Assembly: GCA_000721275.1 (NCBI GenBank)
Contig: JOFO01000016.1
Span: 1-64,000, forward strand
DNA from: Microtetraspora glauca
GTDB taxonomy: Bacteria; Actinomycetota; Actinomycetes; Streptomycetales; Streptomycetaceae
Direction: 5' to 3'
Length of the DNA stretch: 64,000 bases
Below are positions 42,615 to 51,837 of this stretch, one piece after another. Each line of letters opens with the position of its first letter. Position 1 is the first letter of the stretch. A program made the translations under genes and the position numbers. Below the pieces are notes generated by a model, which was given only the letters and a program-made list of their open reading frames with translations, did not search any database and had not been told where the DNA came from.

Positions 42615-43229
42615 ATGAGCCTTAGCCGTGGCCTCCACCGTGCCCCCCGACGCGCCCTCGCCGCCGTCGGCGTGCTGTCCGCCGCCCTCGCGCTCTCCGC
42701 CTGCGGCGGCGACGGCAACGGCACCTCCAGCAGCGCCAACGCCAACTACGTCTCCAGCAAGGGCGGCATCTCCACCGTCCCCAAGGGCGAGCGCGCCGGC
42801 ATCAACACGATCGCCGGCGAGACGCTGGAGGGCGAGAAGCTCGACGTCGCCGACCTCAAGGGCAAGGTCGTCGTCCTCAACGTCTGGGGCTCCTGGTGCG
42901 GCCCCTGCCGCGCCGAGGCCCCCCACTTCGCCAAGGTCGCGAACGACCTCAAGGGCGAAGACGTGGCCTTCGTCGGCCTCAACACCCGCGACGGCAACAA
43001 GCAGCAGGCGCTCGCCTTCGAGGCCGACTACAAGATCCCCTACCCGAGCCTCTACGACCGGGACGGCAAGCTGATCCTCTTCGGCTTCCCCAAGGGCACC
43101 CTCAGCCCCAAGGGCATCCCCTCCACCGTCGTCCTCGACAAGGAGGGCAAGATCGCCGCCCGCGCGCTCATGGCCATCGACGACGCCAAGCTGCGGTCCA
43201 TGATCGACCCGCTCCTCAAGGAGAAGTGA
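42615..43229 (+). CDS. resA: Thioredoxin-like cytochrome c maturation protein ResA (TlpA family)
   Basis: A 204-residue membrane-tethered thiol reductase. The signal peptide ends at the lipobox LSAC (Cys30). The thioredoxin fold has WCGPC (residues 94-98) and the cis-Pro in KGIPSTVVLDKEG. ResA reduces the CxxCH cysteines of apocytochrome c so that haem can be attached, and is itself reduced through CcdA. It is the first gene of a four-gene system II operon and ends 6 nt before ccdA. Confidence 0.93.
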   Translation: MSLSRGLHRAPRRALAAVGVLSAALALSACGGDGNGTSSSANANYVSSKGGISTVPKGERAGINTIAGETLEGEKLDVADLKGKVVVLNVWGSWCGPCRAEAPHFAKVANDLKGEDVAFVGLNTRDGNKQQALAFEADYKIPYPSLYDRDGKLILFGFPKGTLSPKGIPSTVVLDKEGKIAARALMAIDDAKLRSMIDPLLKEK

Positions 43230-43235
43230 CAGCCG

Positions 43236-43973
43236 GTGAACGAGACCGTCACCAGCGGAGCCCTCCTCCTCGCCGTCCCCGTCGCCCTCCTGGCCGGCCT
43301 GGTCTCCTTCTTCTCCCCCTGCGTGCTCCCGCTCGTCCCCGGCTACCTGTCGTACGTCACCGGCGTCTCCGGCACCGACCTCGCCGACAGCCGCCGCGGC
43401 CGGATGACCGCCGGCGCCGCCCTCTTCGTCGCCGGCTTCACCGCCGTCTTCGTCTCCGGCGGCGCCCTCTTCGGGTACTTCGGCGCCACGCTCCAGGAGT
43501 ACAGCTCCACCCTGAGCACGATCCTCGGCGTCTTCATGATCGTCATGGGGCTCTTCTTCGCCGGCCTGATGCCCTGGTTCACCCAGCGCGAGTTCCGCTT
43601 CCACAAGAAGCCCGTCGCCGGCCTGCTCGGCGCGCCCGTCCTCGGCGCACTGTTCGGCATCGGCTGGACCCCGTGCATCGGCCCGACGCTCGCCTCGGTC
43701 AACGCGCTCGCGATCGACCAGGCCAGCGCCGGACGCGGGGCCCTCCTGGCCCTCGCGTACTGCCTCGGCCTCGGCGTCCCCTTCGTCCTCGCCGCCATCG
43801 CCTTCCGCAAGGCCCTCGGAGCGTTCGGCTGGGTCAAGAAGCACTATGTGTGGGTGATGCGGATCGGCGGCGGCATGATGATCGTCACCGGCGTCCTCCT
43901 CCTCACAGGCGTCTGGGACAGCATGGTCTCCACGATGCAGGGCTGGTCCAGCGGCTTCACGGTGGGAATCTGA
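43236..43973 (+). CDS. ccdA: Cytochrome c biogenesis protein CcdA
   Basis: A 245-residue integral membrane protein with six hydrophobic segments that passes electrons from cytoplasmic thioredoxin to ResA. The conserved redox cysteines are Cys29 in FFSPCVLPLVPGYLS and Cys147 in GIGWTPCIGPTLAS. The GTG start lies 6 nt after the resA stop, and resB begins 3 nt after its own stop. Confidence 0.93.
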   Translation: MNETVTSGALLLAVPVALLAGLVSFFSPCVLPLVPGYLSYVTGVSGTDLADSRRGRMTAGAALFVAGFTAVFVSGGALFGYFGATLQEYSSTLSTILGVFMIVMGLFFAGLMPWFTQREFRFHKKPVAGLLGAPVLGALFGIGWTPCIGPTLASVNALAIDQASAGRGALLALAYCLGLGVPFVLAAIAFRKALGAFGWVKKHYVWVMRIGGGMMIVTGVLLLTGVWDSMVSTMQGWSSGFTVGI

Positions 43974-43976
43974 TCC

Positions 43977-45755
43977 ATGAGTAGTACGACCGACACGACC
44001 GACGCGCACCGCGCCGCCGACGACGAGGCCGCCGGCGCGGACCTCTCCACCGCGCCCCGGGAGGAGGCCGCCGGCGGCCCCACCCTCGGGATCGTCGGCT
44101 GGATCCGCTGGTTCTGGCGCCAGCTCACCTCCATGCGGGTGGCGCTGATCCTGCTCTTCCTGCTCTCCCTCGGCGCCGTCCCCGGCTCCCTCATCCCGCA
44201 GACCAGCGCGGACGAGCTGAAGGTCGCCGACTTCAAGAAGGCGCACGAGACCCTCGCCCCGGTCTACGAGAAGCTCCAGCTCTTCGACGTCTACAGCTCG
44301 GTGTGGTTCTCCGCGATCTACATCCTGCTGTTCGTCTCGCTGATCGGCTGCATCGTCCCGCGCACCTGGCAGTTCGTCGGCCAGCTCCGCGGCCTGCCGC
44401 CCGGTGCGCCCAAGCGGCTCACCCGCCTCCCCGCGTACACGACCTGGCGCACCGAGGCCGGTCCGGAGGAGGTTCGCGCGGCGGCCCTCGGCGTCCTCAA
44501 GGGCCGGCGCTTCCGCGCCCGGGCGTCCGGCGACGCCGTCGCCGCCGAGAAGGGCTACCTCCGCGAGGCCGGCAACCTCCTCTTCCACCTCGCGCTCATC
44601 GTGATGCTGGTCGCCTTCGCCTGGGGCCAGCTCTTCAAGTCCGAGGGCGGCAAGCTGATCGTCGAGGGCGACGGCTTCTCCAACACGCTCACTCAGTACG
44701 ACGACTTCAAGTCCGGCTCCCAGTTCGGCGTCGACGAGCTCGAACCGTTCAGCTTCACCCTGGACAGGTTCACGGGCACGTACGAGACGAGCGGCCCGCA
44801 GGTGGGCACCCCCCGCACCTTCGAGGCGGGCGTCACCTACACCGAGGCCGACGGCAAGGACAAGAAGGCGGTCATCCGGGTCAACGAGCCGCTGGAGATC
44901 GGCGACTCCAAGGTCTACCTGATCGCCCACGGCTACGCGCCCGTCGTCACCGTCAGGGACGGCCGGGGCAAGGTCGTCTTCCAGGGCGCCGTCCCGCTGC
45001 TGCCGATCGACAACAACATCACCTCCACCGGCGCGATCAAGGTGATGGACGGCTACCGCGACAAGAACGGCGACAAGCGGCAGCTGGGCTTCAAGGCGTT
45101 CTTCGTGCCCACCTTCGCGGGCGCCGGCAAGGGCAGCATGTTCTCCCAGTTCCCGGCCCTCGTCGACCCCGTCATGGCCCTCACCGCCTACCACGGCAGC
45201 CTCGGCGTCGACTCCGGCCTGCCGCAGAACGTGTACCAGCTCGACACCTCCAAGATGGAGCAGTTCAAAGTCGACGGAGGCACCGGGGTCGCCAAGCGGC
45301 TGGCGCCCGGCGAGACGATGACCCTGCCCGACGGCGCCGGCTCGATCACCTTCGAGAAGGAGATCAAGGAGTGGGCGTCCTTCCAGGTCTCGCAGCAGCC
45401 GGGCAACGGCCTCGCCCTCGCCGGCGCGATCGCCGCGATCGCCGGTCTCACCGGCTCGCTCTTCATCCAGCGCCGCCGGGTCTGGGTCCGCGCCGTCCGC
45501 GGTGAGGACGGCACGACCGTCGTCGAGATGGCGGGCCTCGGCCGCAGCGAGTCCGCCAAGCTGCCCGAGGAGCTCGCCGAGCTGGCGGTCGCGCTCACCG
45601 CCCAGGCGCCCCCGGCGCCCGAACCCGCCGACCCGGAACCCGCCGAGCCGGGAACCGACCCGGAACCCGCCGGCGCGGGAACCGCCGCACCGGAACCTGC
45701 CGCACCGGAACCTGCCGAAGCCGAGGCAGACGCATCAGAAGGGGCCGAGAAGTGA
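43977..45755 (+). CDS. resB: Cytochrome c biogenesis protein ResB (CcsB subunit of system II)
   Basis: A 592-residue membrane protein of the system II haem-delivery and ligation complex. Transmembrane segments lie near MRVALILLFLLSLGAVPGSLIPQ (residues about 52-74), YSSVWFSAIYILLFVSLIGCI, LLFHLALIVMLVAFAWGQL and, near the C terminus, LALAGAIAAIAGLTGSLF. The large extracytoplasmic domain lies between the last two. The C-terminal 60 residues are Pro/Glu/Ala-rich repeats, and the N-terminal 35 are acidic and disordered. It overlaps ccsB by 4 nt (GTGA). Confidence 0.92.
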   Translation: MSSTTDTTDAHRAADDEAAGADLSTAPREEAAGGPTLGIVGWIRWFWRQLTSMRVALILLFLLSLGAVPGSLIPQTSADELKVADFKKAHETLAPVYEKLQLFDVYSSVWFSAIYILLFVSLIGCIVPRTWQFVGQLRGLPPGAPKRLTRLPAYTTWRTEAGPEEVRAAALGVLKGRRFRARASGDAVAAEKGYLREAGNLLFHLALIVMLVAFAWGQLFKSEGGKLIVEGDGFSNTLTQYDDFKSGSQFGVDELEPFSFTLDRFTGTYETSGPQVGTPRTFEAGVTYTEADGKDKKAVIRVNEPLEIGDSKVYLIAHGYAPVVTVRDGRGKVVFQGAVPLLPIDNNITSTGAIKVMDGYRDKNGDKRQLGFKAFFVPTFAGAGKGSMFSQFPALVDPVMALTAYHGSLGVDSGLPQNVYQLDTSKMEQFKVDGGTGVAKRLAPGETMTLPDGAGSITFEKEIKEWASFQVSQQPGNGLALAGAIAAIAGLTGSLFIQRRRVWVRAVRGEDGTTVVEMAGLGRSESAKLPEELAELAVALTAQAPPAPEPADPEPAEPGTDPEPAGAGTAAPEPAAPEPAEAEADASEGAEK

Positions 45756-46831
45756 TCCTCGCCGCCGAGACCAACGAGAGCCTGGCGACGCTCAGCAACG
45801 AGTTCGTCTACGCCTCGATGGCCGTCTACACCCTGGCCTTCCTGGCCCACATCGCCGAGTGGGTCTTCGGCAGCCGCAGCAAGGTCGGCCGCACCGCCGC
45901 CGCGCTGACCCGGCCCGCCGCCGACGCGGCGAAGGTGACCGTCCAGGTCAAGCAGGCCGGCGGCACCGCCGTCCTGGACCGGCCCAAGGTCGTCACCCGC
46001 GCCGCCGCCGGCGCCCGCGACGTCCCCGACGGCCCCGGCGCCGCCGGCGGCACCGTCAAGGGCGACCTCTACGGCCGGATCGCCGTCTCGCTGACCGTCG
46101 TCGCCTTCGCCCTGGAGGCGGCCGGCGTGGTCATGCGGGCGATCTCCGTGCAGCGCGCCCCCTGGGGCAACATGTACGAGTTCTCCACCACCTTCTCCAC
46201 GGTGGCGGTCGGCGTGTACCTGGCGTTCCTGCTGGCCAAGAAGAACGTCCGCTGGATCGGCCTCCCCCTGGTCACCACGGTCCTGCTCGACCTCGGCGTC
46301 GCCACCACCCTGCTGTACACCGAGAGCGACCAGCTGGTCCCCGCCCTCGACTCGTACTGGCTGTGGATCCACGTCTCCACCGCGATCTTCTGCGGCGCCG
46401 TGCTCTACCTCGGCGCCGTCGCCACCCTGCTGTACCTGTTCCGCGACGCGTACGAGAACAAGCTCGCGAACGGCGGCACGCCGGGTGCCTTCGCCCGCTC
46501 CGTCCTGGAGCGGCTGCCGGCCGCCGCGACCCTCGACAAGTTCGCGTACCGGGTCAACGCGGCGATCTTCCCGCTGTGGACCTTCACGATCATCGCGGGC
46601 GCCATCTGGGCCGGCGACGCGTGGGGCCGCTACTGGGGCTGGGACGCCAAGGAGGTCTGGTCCTTCATCACGTGGGTCGGGTACGCCGCGTACCTGCACG
46701 CCCGCGCGACCGCCGGCTGGAAGGGCCGCAAGGCCGCGTACATCGCGCTCATCGCCTTCGGCTGCTTCCTCTTCAACTACTACGGCGTGAACATCTTCGT
46801 CACCAGCAAGCACTCCTACGCCGGCGTCTGA
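45752..46831 (+). CDS. ccsB: Cytochrome c biogenesis protein CcsB/ResC
   Basis: A 359-residue membrane protein that carries haem across the membrane and, with ResB, attaches it to apocytochrome c. The WWD-type haem-binding loop reads WGRYWGWDAKEVWSFITW (about residues 290-307). Conserved histidines flank it (WIHVSTAIF and YLHARAT). An insertion rich in Ala, Lys and Gly (about residues 45-105) separates helix 1 from the rest. The GTG overlaps the resB stop. A strong hairpin follows the gene. Confidence 0.92.
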   Translation: MILAAETNESLATLSNEFVYASMAVYTLAFLAHIAEWVFGSRSKVGRTAAALTRPAADAAKVTVQVKQAGGTAVLDRPKVVTRAAAGARDVPDGPGAAGGTVKGDLYGRIAVSLTVVAFALEAAGVVMRAISVQRAPWGNMYEFSTTFSTVAVGVYLAFLLAKKNVRWIGLPLVTTVLLDLGVATTLLYTESDQLVPALDSYWLWIHVSTAIFCGAVLYLGAVATLLYLFRDAYENKLANGGTPGAFARSVLERLPAAATLDKFAYRVNAAIFPLWTFTIIAGAIWAGDAWGRYWGWDAKEVWSFITWVGYAAYLHARATAGWKGRKAAYIALIAFGCFLFNYYGVNIFVTSKHSYAGV

Positions 46832-46839
46832 GCTGGCAC

Positions 46840-46857
46840 GGCCCCCCTCGGGGGGCC
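46840..46857. terminator. Hairpin after ccsB
   Basis: GGCCCCCC and GGGGGGCC (46840-46847 and 46850-46857) form an 8-bp stem around TC, 9 nt after the ccsB stop. No T run follows, so it may instead be a stabilising 3' hairpin. Confidence 0.5.
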
Positions 46858-46868
46858 ACGCTGGAGGT

Positions 46869-47396
46869 ATGAGCGAGATACCCCGCGGCAGGAGCGAGAC
46901 CCACGACGGCGACGCGCACCTGCTGCGGTACACGATCGAGCTGCCGCACCGGCAGGAGGCGGTCTGGGAGAAGATCGCCTCGCCGGAGGGACTGCCGTCC
47001 TGGCTGTGCGCGGCGGACCCGCTGGAGCCCCGGCTCGGCGGGAAGGTCACGCTCCGCTGGCTGAACGGCGACACGGAGGTCTCCGGGCGGGTCACCGCCT
47101 GGGACCCGGACCACGTCGCCGAGTACACGGTCGACGCCCCGCACGGACGGATCCGGTTCCATCTGGAACCGGCCGCCGGCGGGGCGTCGACCGTGCTGCG
47201 CTTCACCAACGAGATGCGCGGCGACCGGGAGCTGCTGCTCGACTGCCTGGCCGGCTGGCACGACCACTTCGAGCGGCTGCGGGACGCGCTGGACGGCCGC
47301 CCGACCGACTGGCGGCAGTGGACCACCGACCGCTGGAGCCGGCTGCGCGAGCTGTACGCCCAGGACACCGCGCCCTGGCCCAAGTGGGTCCCTTAG
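46869..47396 (+). CDS. SRPBCC (AHSA1-like) domain protein
   Basis: A 175-residue START/SRPBCC-fold protein. YTIELPHRQEAVWEKIASPEGLPSWL opens the helix-grip fold, GGKVTLRW and PHGRIRFHLEP form strands, and HDHFERLRDAL is the long C-terminal helix. It probably binds a hydrophobic ligand. GGAGGT lies directly before the ATG. It ends 8 nt from the convergent MFS gene. Confidence 0.82.
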   Translation: MSEIPRGRSETHDGDAHLLRYTIELPHRQEAVWEKIASPEGLPSWLCAADPLEPRLGGKVTLRWLNGDTEVSGRVTAWDPDHVAEYTVDAPHGRIRFHLEPAAGGASTVLRFTNEMRGDRELLLDCLAGWHDHFERLRDALDGRPTDWRQWTTDRWSRLRELYAQDTAPWPKWVP

Positions 47397-47404
47397 GGCA
47401 CCCC

Positions 47405-48880
47405 TCAGGGGGCCCCGTCCGGCCGGACCGCCGAGAGCGGTTCGGCGATGTCCTCCAGCGAGCGGCGCTCCGCCTTCACCGCGAGGAAGGCCGCCACCAG
47501 GCCCGCCGCGCACATCAGGCCGGCTCCGATCTGGAAGGCGAGCACCGTGTCGCCGACCACCCCGGACTCCGTCAGCCCGGCGAAGATCAGCGGGCCGCTG
47601 ATGCCGCCGGCCGCCGTACCGAGGGCGTAGAAGAAGGCGATGGCCATGGCGCGGGTCTCCATGGGGAAGATCTCGGAGACCGTCAGATAGGCGCTGGACG
47701 CCCCCGCGGAGGCGAAGAACAGCACCACGCACCAGCAGGCCGTCAGGGTCGTCGCCGACAGCGAGCCCCGGTCGAAGAGCCACGCCGTGCCGAACAGCAG
47801 CAGGCCCGAGAGCAGGTACGTGCCCGAGATCATGATCCGGCGGCCGACGGTGTCGAAGAGCCGGCCGAGCAGCAGCGGCCCCAGGAAGTTGCCCGCCGCG
47901 ATCACCGCGAAGTAGTAGCCGGTGCTGCCGGTCGGCACGTCGAAGAAGGTGATGAGGATCGAGCCGAAGCCGAAGGTGATCGCGTTGTACAGGAACGCCT
48001 GGCCGATGAAGAGCGACAGGCCGAGGACGGCGCGCCGGGGGTAGCGGCCGAAGACGGTCTTCGCGATCGTGCCGAAGCCGATGCTCTTGCGCTGGTGGAT
48101 GGTGATCTCGCCGGCCGGCGGCGGCAGCGCCGCGCCCTTCTCCGCCTCGATCTCCCGCTCGACGGAGGAGACCAGCGTCTCGGCCTCCTCGCCGTGCCCG
48201 TGGATGAACTGCCAGCGCGGACTCTCCGGGACGTGCCGGCGCACCAGCAGGATGACGAGGCCGAGGACGACGCCGAGGGCGAAGCTGAGCCGCCAGCCGA
48301 GGTCCTGCGGGAAGATGTCGGTGTCGAGCATGACCACCGACAGCAGGGCGCCGCCGACCGCGCCCAGCCAGTAGCTGCCGTTGATGATCAGGTCGACGCG
48401 TCCCCGGTAGAGGGACGGGATCAGCTCGTCGATCGCGGAGTTGATGGCCGCGTACTCGCCGCCGATGCCGAAGCCGGTGAGGAAGCGGAAGAGGAAGAAC
48501 CACCAGGACTCGAAGGACAGCGCCGTCATCGCCGTGGCGCCGAGGTACACCGCCAGGGTGATCATGAAGAGCTTCTTGCGGCCGTAGCGGTCGGTCAGCC
48601 AGCCGAAGAACAGCGCGCCCGAGCAGGCGCCCGCCACGTACAGCGCGGCGGCCACCCCGGTGACCTGGGCGGCCGTGATGTCGAGGCCGCTGCCCTCCTC
48701 GGCCAGCCGGCCGGCGACGTTGCCGACGATGGTGACCTCGAGGCCGTCGAGGATCCAGACGGTCCCCAGGCCGATGACGATCATCCAGTGCCAGCGGGAC
48801 CAGGGAAGGCGGTCCAGCCGGGCCGGTACGGCCGTGGTCACCGTTCCCGTTCCGGCGTCCGCGGAAGACGGCGCGCTCAT
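47405..48880 (-). CDS. MFS transporter, sugar-porter-like
   Basis: A 491-residue permease with twelve transmembrane segments. Signature loops are GWLTDRYGRKKLF between helices 2 and 3, GFGIGGEYAAINS in helix 5, a long central loop (about 220-265) with PESPRW, and GRLFDTVGRRIM before helix 8. The GGEY and PESPRW features resemble sugar and metabolite:H+ symporters. The substrate is unknown. It is on the same strand as the FUSC gene upstream, 77 nt away. Confidence 0.87.
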   Translation of the reverse strand: MSAPSSADAGTGTVTTAVPARLDRLPWSRWHWMIVIGLGTVWILDGLEVTIVGNVAGRLAEEGSGLDITAAQVTGVAAALYVAGACSGALFFGWLTDRYGRKKLFMITLAVYLGATAMTALSFESWWFFLFRFLTGFGIGGEYAAINSAIDELIPSLYRGRVDLIINGSYWLGAVGGALLSVVMLDTDIFPQDLGWRLSFALGVVLGLVILLVRRHVPESPRWQFIHGHGEEAETLVSSVEREIEAEKGAALPPPAGEITIHQRKSIGFGTIAKTVFGRYPRRAVLGLSLFIGQAFLYNAITFGFGSILITFFDVPTGSTGYYFAVIAAGNFLGPLLLGRLFDTVGRRIMISGTYLLSGLLLFGTAWLFDRGSLSATTLTACWCVVLFFASAGASSAYLTVSEIFPMETRAMAIAFFYALGTAAGGISGPLIFAGLTESGVVGDTVLAFQIGAGLMCAAGLVAAFLAVKAERRSLEDIAEPLSAVRPDGAP

Positions 48881-48957
48881 GGTTCTCCTCTCGTCGTTGC
48901 CTCGCATGCCCCGCCGCGCGTTCGGGGGGGCGTCTGCACGGTCCTCTCCCCGTCCGG

Positions 48958-50190
48958 TCAGCGTCCGGTGCGGACGCGGGCGCGGAGGGCGGCCCAGCGG
49001 TCGCGGCGGGTGAGGCGGGCCCGGCGGGCGCGGCGCTCGGCCGCCTGCCGGTCCAGCTCCTCCATCAGCCTGCGGCCCCGGTGCTCGGGGTCGAGCTCGT
49101 CGAGGATCCGGTCGAGCTCGGCGAGCATCGCCCCGTACAGCTGCCAGCCCCGGGGGTCGGCGAGCGCCTGGGCGAGGAGCCGGTCGGCGGCGTCGTCCCG
49201 GCAGGCCCGGGCCGCCCGCAGCTCGCCCGCGAGCCGGGTCTCCGCCGCCTCGGCGGCCTCGCTGCCGCGGGCGGTGACGAGGACGGCGAAGCTGACGAGG
49301 GCGTCGGCGGTGTACTGGGCGGTCTCCCGGACGGCGAGCGCGGCCCGGTCCGGCAGCAGCGCCCGCCCGTCGCGGTGTTTCGCCAGGTCGGTGAGGGTGC
49401 GGGCGAGGACCCGCAGGACGACGGCGCTGATCTCCAGGGTGTCGAGGCCGGTGCGGAGCACCACCCGGTGGAGCATGCCCTCCTTGACGCGCGGGTTGAA
49501 CCGCAGGCTGTCCTCGGCGGTGCGCAGGGCGCCGTCGACGTCGGCGACGTCGTTGTCGAGGCGGCGGGCCTCGTGGAGCCGGGCGGCAGCCCGTTCGACG
49601 GGCGGCGCGCCGGTGAACTCGTCCGCCACGTCGAGGAGCAGCAGCCGCATGCGCCGGGCCAGGTCCTCGATGGACTCGCCGGCGGTGTCGACCCAGACGG
49701 GCGGGGCGAGGAACAGGTTGAAGAGCATGCCGACGACGGCGCCGATCAGAGTCTCCAGGACCCGGTCCCAGGCCGTGTCGGAGACCTGGGTGACGCCGAG
49801 GACGAGCATGGCGCTGATGGCGACCTCGGGGATGAACTCCTCGACCCGGACGAGCCGGCCGACCAGCAGCGACGCCAGGATCACCAGGGCGAGGCTCCAC
49901 CAGGAGAGGCCGACGACGACGCTGAACGCGATGGCGATGAGGACGCCGACGACGACCGAGTTCACCCGCCGCAGGCTGGTGGTGAGGGTGGAGTACAGCG
50001 TGACCTGGACGACCAGCAGGGCGGTGAGGGGCGCGGTGAGCGGGACCGGTTCGCTGCTGAGCCGGAGGGCGACGACGTAGCTGAGGGTGGCGGCGGCCGT
50101 GGACCGCAGGGTCTGCACGGCGAACGGGTCGCGGCGGAGTCGTGCCATCAGCCCGTCGTCCAGGACCCGTCCCGCTCCGCCGCGCGCCAC
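48958..50190 (-). CDS. FUSC family protein (aromatic acid exporter-like)
   Basis: A 410-residue membrane protein. Residues about 25-165 contain five or six transmembrane segments (from AAATLSYVVALRL to ETLIGAVVGMLFNLFLAP), the N-terminal FUSC/ArAE domain. The rest is a long cytoplasmic, largely helical and charged part ending in an Arg-rich tail (RRARRARLTRR). Relatives export aromatic acids or fusaric acid. The GTG at 50190 has GAGGTGGGA upstream. Confidence 0.84.
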   Translation of the reverse strand: MARGGAGRVLDDGLMARLRRDPFAVQTLRSTAAATLSYVVALRLSSEPVPLTAPLTALLVVQVTLYSTLTTSLRRVNSVVVGVLIAIAFSVVVGLSWWSLALVILASLLVGRLVRVEEFIPEVAISAMLVLGVTQVSDTAWDRVLETLIGAVVGMLFNLFLAPPVWVDTAGESIEDLARRMRLLLLDVADEFTGAPPVERAAARLHEARRLDNDVADVDGALRTAEDSLRFNPRVKEGMLHRVVLRTGLDTLEISAVVLRVLARTLTDLAKHRDGRALLPDRAALAVRETAQYTADALVSFAVLVTARGSEAAEAAETRLAGELRAARACRDDAADRLLAQALADPRGWQLYGAMLAELDRILDELDPEHRGRRLMEELDRQAAERRARRARLTRRDRWAALRARVRTGR

Positions 50191-50300
50191 GTCCCACCTC
50201 GTCCCGTCGCCTCGCCCGCCCCCCTAGGGGCCCTCAGGACGACCGCCTGCCCGGCCGGCCGCGGGGTCATGCGCGGATACGGCCGGGCGGACGCGGGATG

Positions 50301-51833
50301 TCATCCCCGCTTCGGGGGCAGGCAGCTCGTGGCCGGCGGGTCCTTCTCGGGCCAGGCGATCTCGACGAAGCGCTGGGTGCCGTCGGGGGCCAGCTCGACG
50401 ATGGGGACCGCCTTGTTGTACGGGTTGCCGTGGTTGTCGAGGCAGATCCAGCCGCTCGCGCCCTCGACCCGCAGCGAGCCCTTGACCTGCGGCCACTGGG
50501 TGCCGACGTCGGCGAGCTCCGGGTAGGGGGCGTTCGCCGGGGTGGCCTGGCGGATCGCGTGGACGGCCGTCGCCATGGCGTCGTACGCGACGATCGCCTG
50601 CCCGTCCCGCAGCGGGATCGGCTTGCGGTCGGCGCGGGCGATGTCGGTGAGGAAGGTCTCGAAGGCGACGACCGAGCCGCCGGTGGCCGGCACCGGCCGG
50701 CCGGGCGCCGGCTTCCAGGCGTCGGGGTGGGCGAGGGCCGCGTACCGGACGGTCAGCTTCTTGCCGAGGGCCGCGCGGTTCAGCTTGGGGTCGGCGCCGA
50801 GGTAGGAGCCCTCGTCGCCGGTGAGGACGGTGAAGGCGCGGTCGGAGCAGCCGCGGGAGCCGAGCGCGTTGATGAACTGGCGGAGCTGGGTGTGGCGGCC
50901 GGCGAAGAAGACGGTGTCGGCGCGGGTGTCGCAGAGCAGCAGGGTGATCTGGCGGAAGGTGTTGGCGGTGGTGCCCTCCTCGGTGTCCTTCTTCGGCGAG
51001 GTGTAGAGCTGCGGCTCGTACGGGGCGCCCTTGAGGGAGGCGGCGAAGGCGGTCCGCAGGGTGTCGATGTAGTGGTCGCCGGTGCGGGAGTCCTGGACGA
51101 GGATGGCGCGGCCCGCGTCGATCTCGCCGAAGTTCGCCAGCGCCTTCGCCTCGTCGCCGTTGGTGGGGGAGACCCGGGCGAGACCGGGGAAGGGGTCGCG
51201 GCCGGGGCCGTTGGCGAGGTCGTCGGCGGTGATGGTGGTGCCGACGACGGCGATCCCGGCGCCGGTCAGCGCGGCGACCGCCTCCCGTACCTCGGCGGAC
51301 GAGGTGGCGACGCCGGAGACGGCGCGGAGCCGGTCGGGGGCGCCGGTCATGGCGGTGAGCCGGTCGACGACGGTGCGCCAGTGGGCGTTGCGCTCGCCGG
51401 TGTTGGCGAGGACGAGCCGGATCTTGGGGGTCTCGCTGTTCGACTCGTGGTTGGCCCGGTACTGGTAGGCGTACGCGCCCTGCAGTTCGCGGAGGATCTT
51501 GTCGGCGGTGCCGGGGTCGGTGGCGGTGATCGGCAGGAGGAGGGCGACGGTGGCGTACTCGCCGTCCTTCAGGGTGGCGTTCTCGCGGCCGATGGCGGCG
51601 GTGATCGCGGTGAGGGCGGGGACGCGGAAGTCGTGTCCGGTGCCGTCGACGCCGATGCACTCGGTGCTGCCGGCGGGGCGGGCGACCCCGGCGGCGCAGG
51701 AACGGTCCTCCGGTTCGAGGTACGTGGCGAGGCCCCAGCCGCCGAGTCCGGCGACGAGGGCGACGGCGACGAGGGTGCTGAGGAGCTTCTGCCGGGGTGT
51801 CCAGAAGAAGCGGCGGCGCAGCCGGTCGAGCAT
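50301..51833 (-). CDS. Membrane-anchored type 1 periplasmic-binding protein
   Basis: A 510-residue protein with a short basic cytoplasmic N terminus, one uncleaved transmembrane helix (TLVAVALVAGLGGWGLATYL, residues about 20-39), and a large extracytoplasmic domain of the type 1 binding-protein/branched-chain amino-acid receptor fold (ATVALLLPITATDPGTADKIL onward). The lipobox is absent, so it is anchored by the helix instead. No ABC permease is nearby. It starts 4 nt after the stop of the upstream NTPase gene, so the two are coupled. It is probably a sensor rather than a transporter component (inference). Confidence 0.82.
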   Translation of the reverse strand: MLDRLRRRFFWTPRQKLLSTLVAVALVAGLGGWGLATYLEPEDRSCAAGVARPAGSTECIGVDGTGHDFRVPALTAITAAIGRENATLKDGEYATVALLLPITATDPGTADKILRELQGAYAYQYRANHESNSETPKIRLVLANTGERNAHWRTVVDRLTAMTGAPDRLRAVSGVATSSAEVREAVAALTGAGIAVVGTTITADDLANGPGRDPFPGLARVSPTNGDEAKALANFGEIDAGRAILVQDSRTGDHYIDTLRTAFAASLKGAPYEPQLYTSPKKDTEEGTTANTFRQITLLLCDTRADTVFFAGRHTQLRQFINALGSRGCSDRAFTVLTGDEGSYLGADPKLNRAALGKKLTVRYAALAHPDAWKPAPGRPVPATGGSVVAFETFLTDIARADRKPIPLRDGQAIVAYDAMATAVHAIRQATPANAPYPELADVGTQWPQVKGSLRVEGASGWICLDNHGNPYNKAVPIVELAPDGTQRFVEIAWPEKDPPATSCLPPKRG

Positions 51834-51837
51834 GGCG

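Noticed and set aside
47405..50197. Single 930-codon minus-strand frame covering the MFS and FUSC genes
   Set aside because: The MFS protein begins at 48,880. The upstream part of the frame is out of phase with the real FUSC gene, which is read in another frame.
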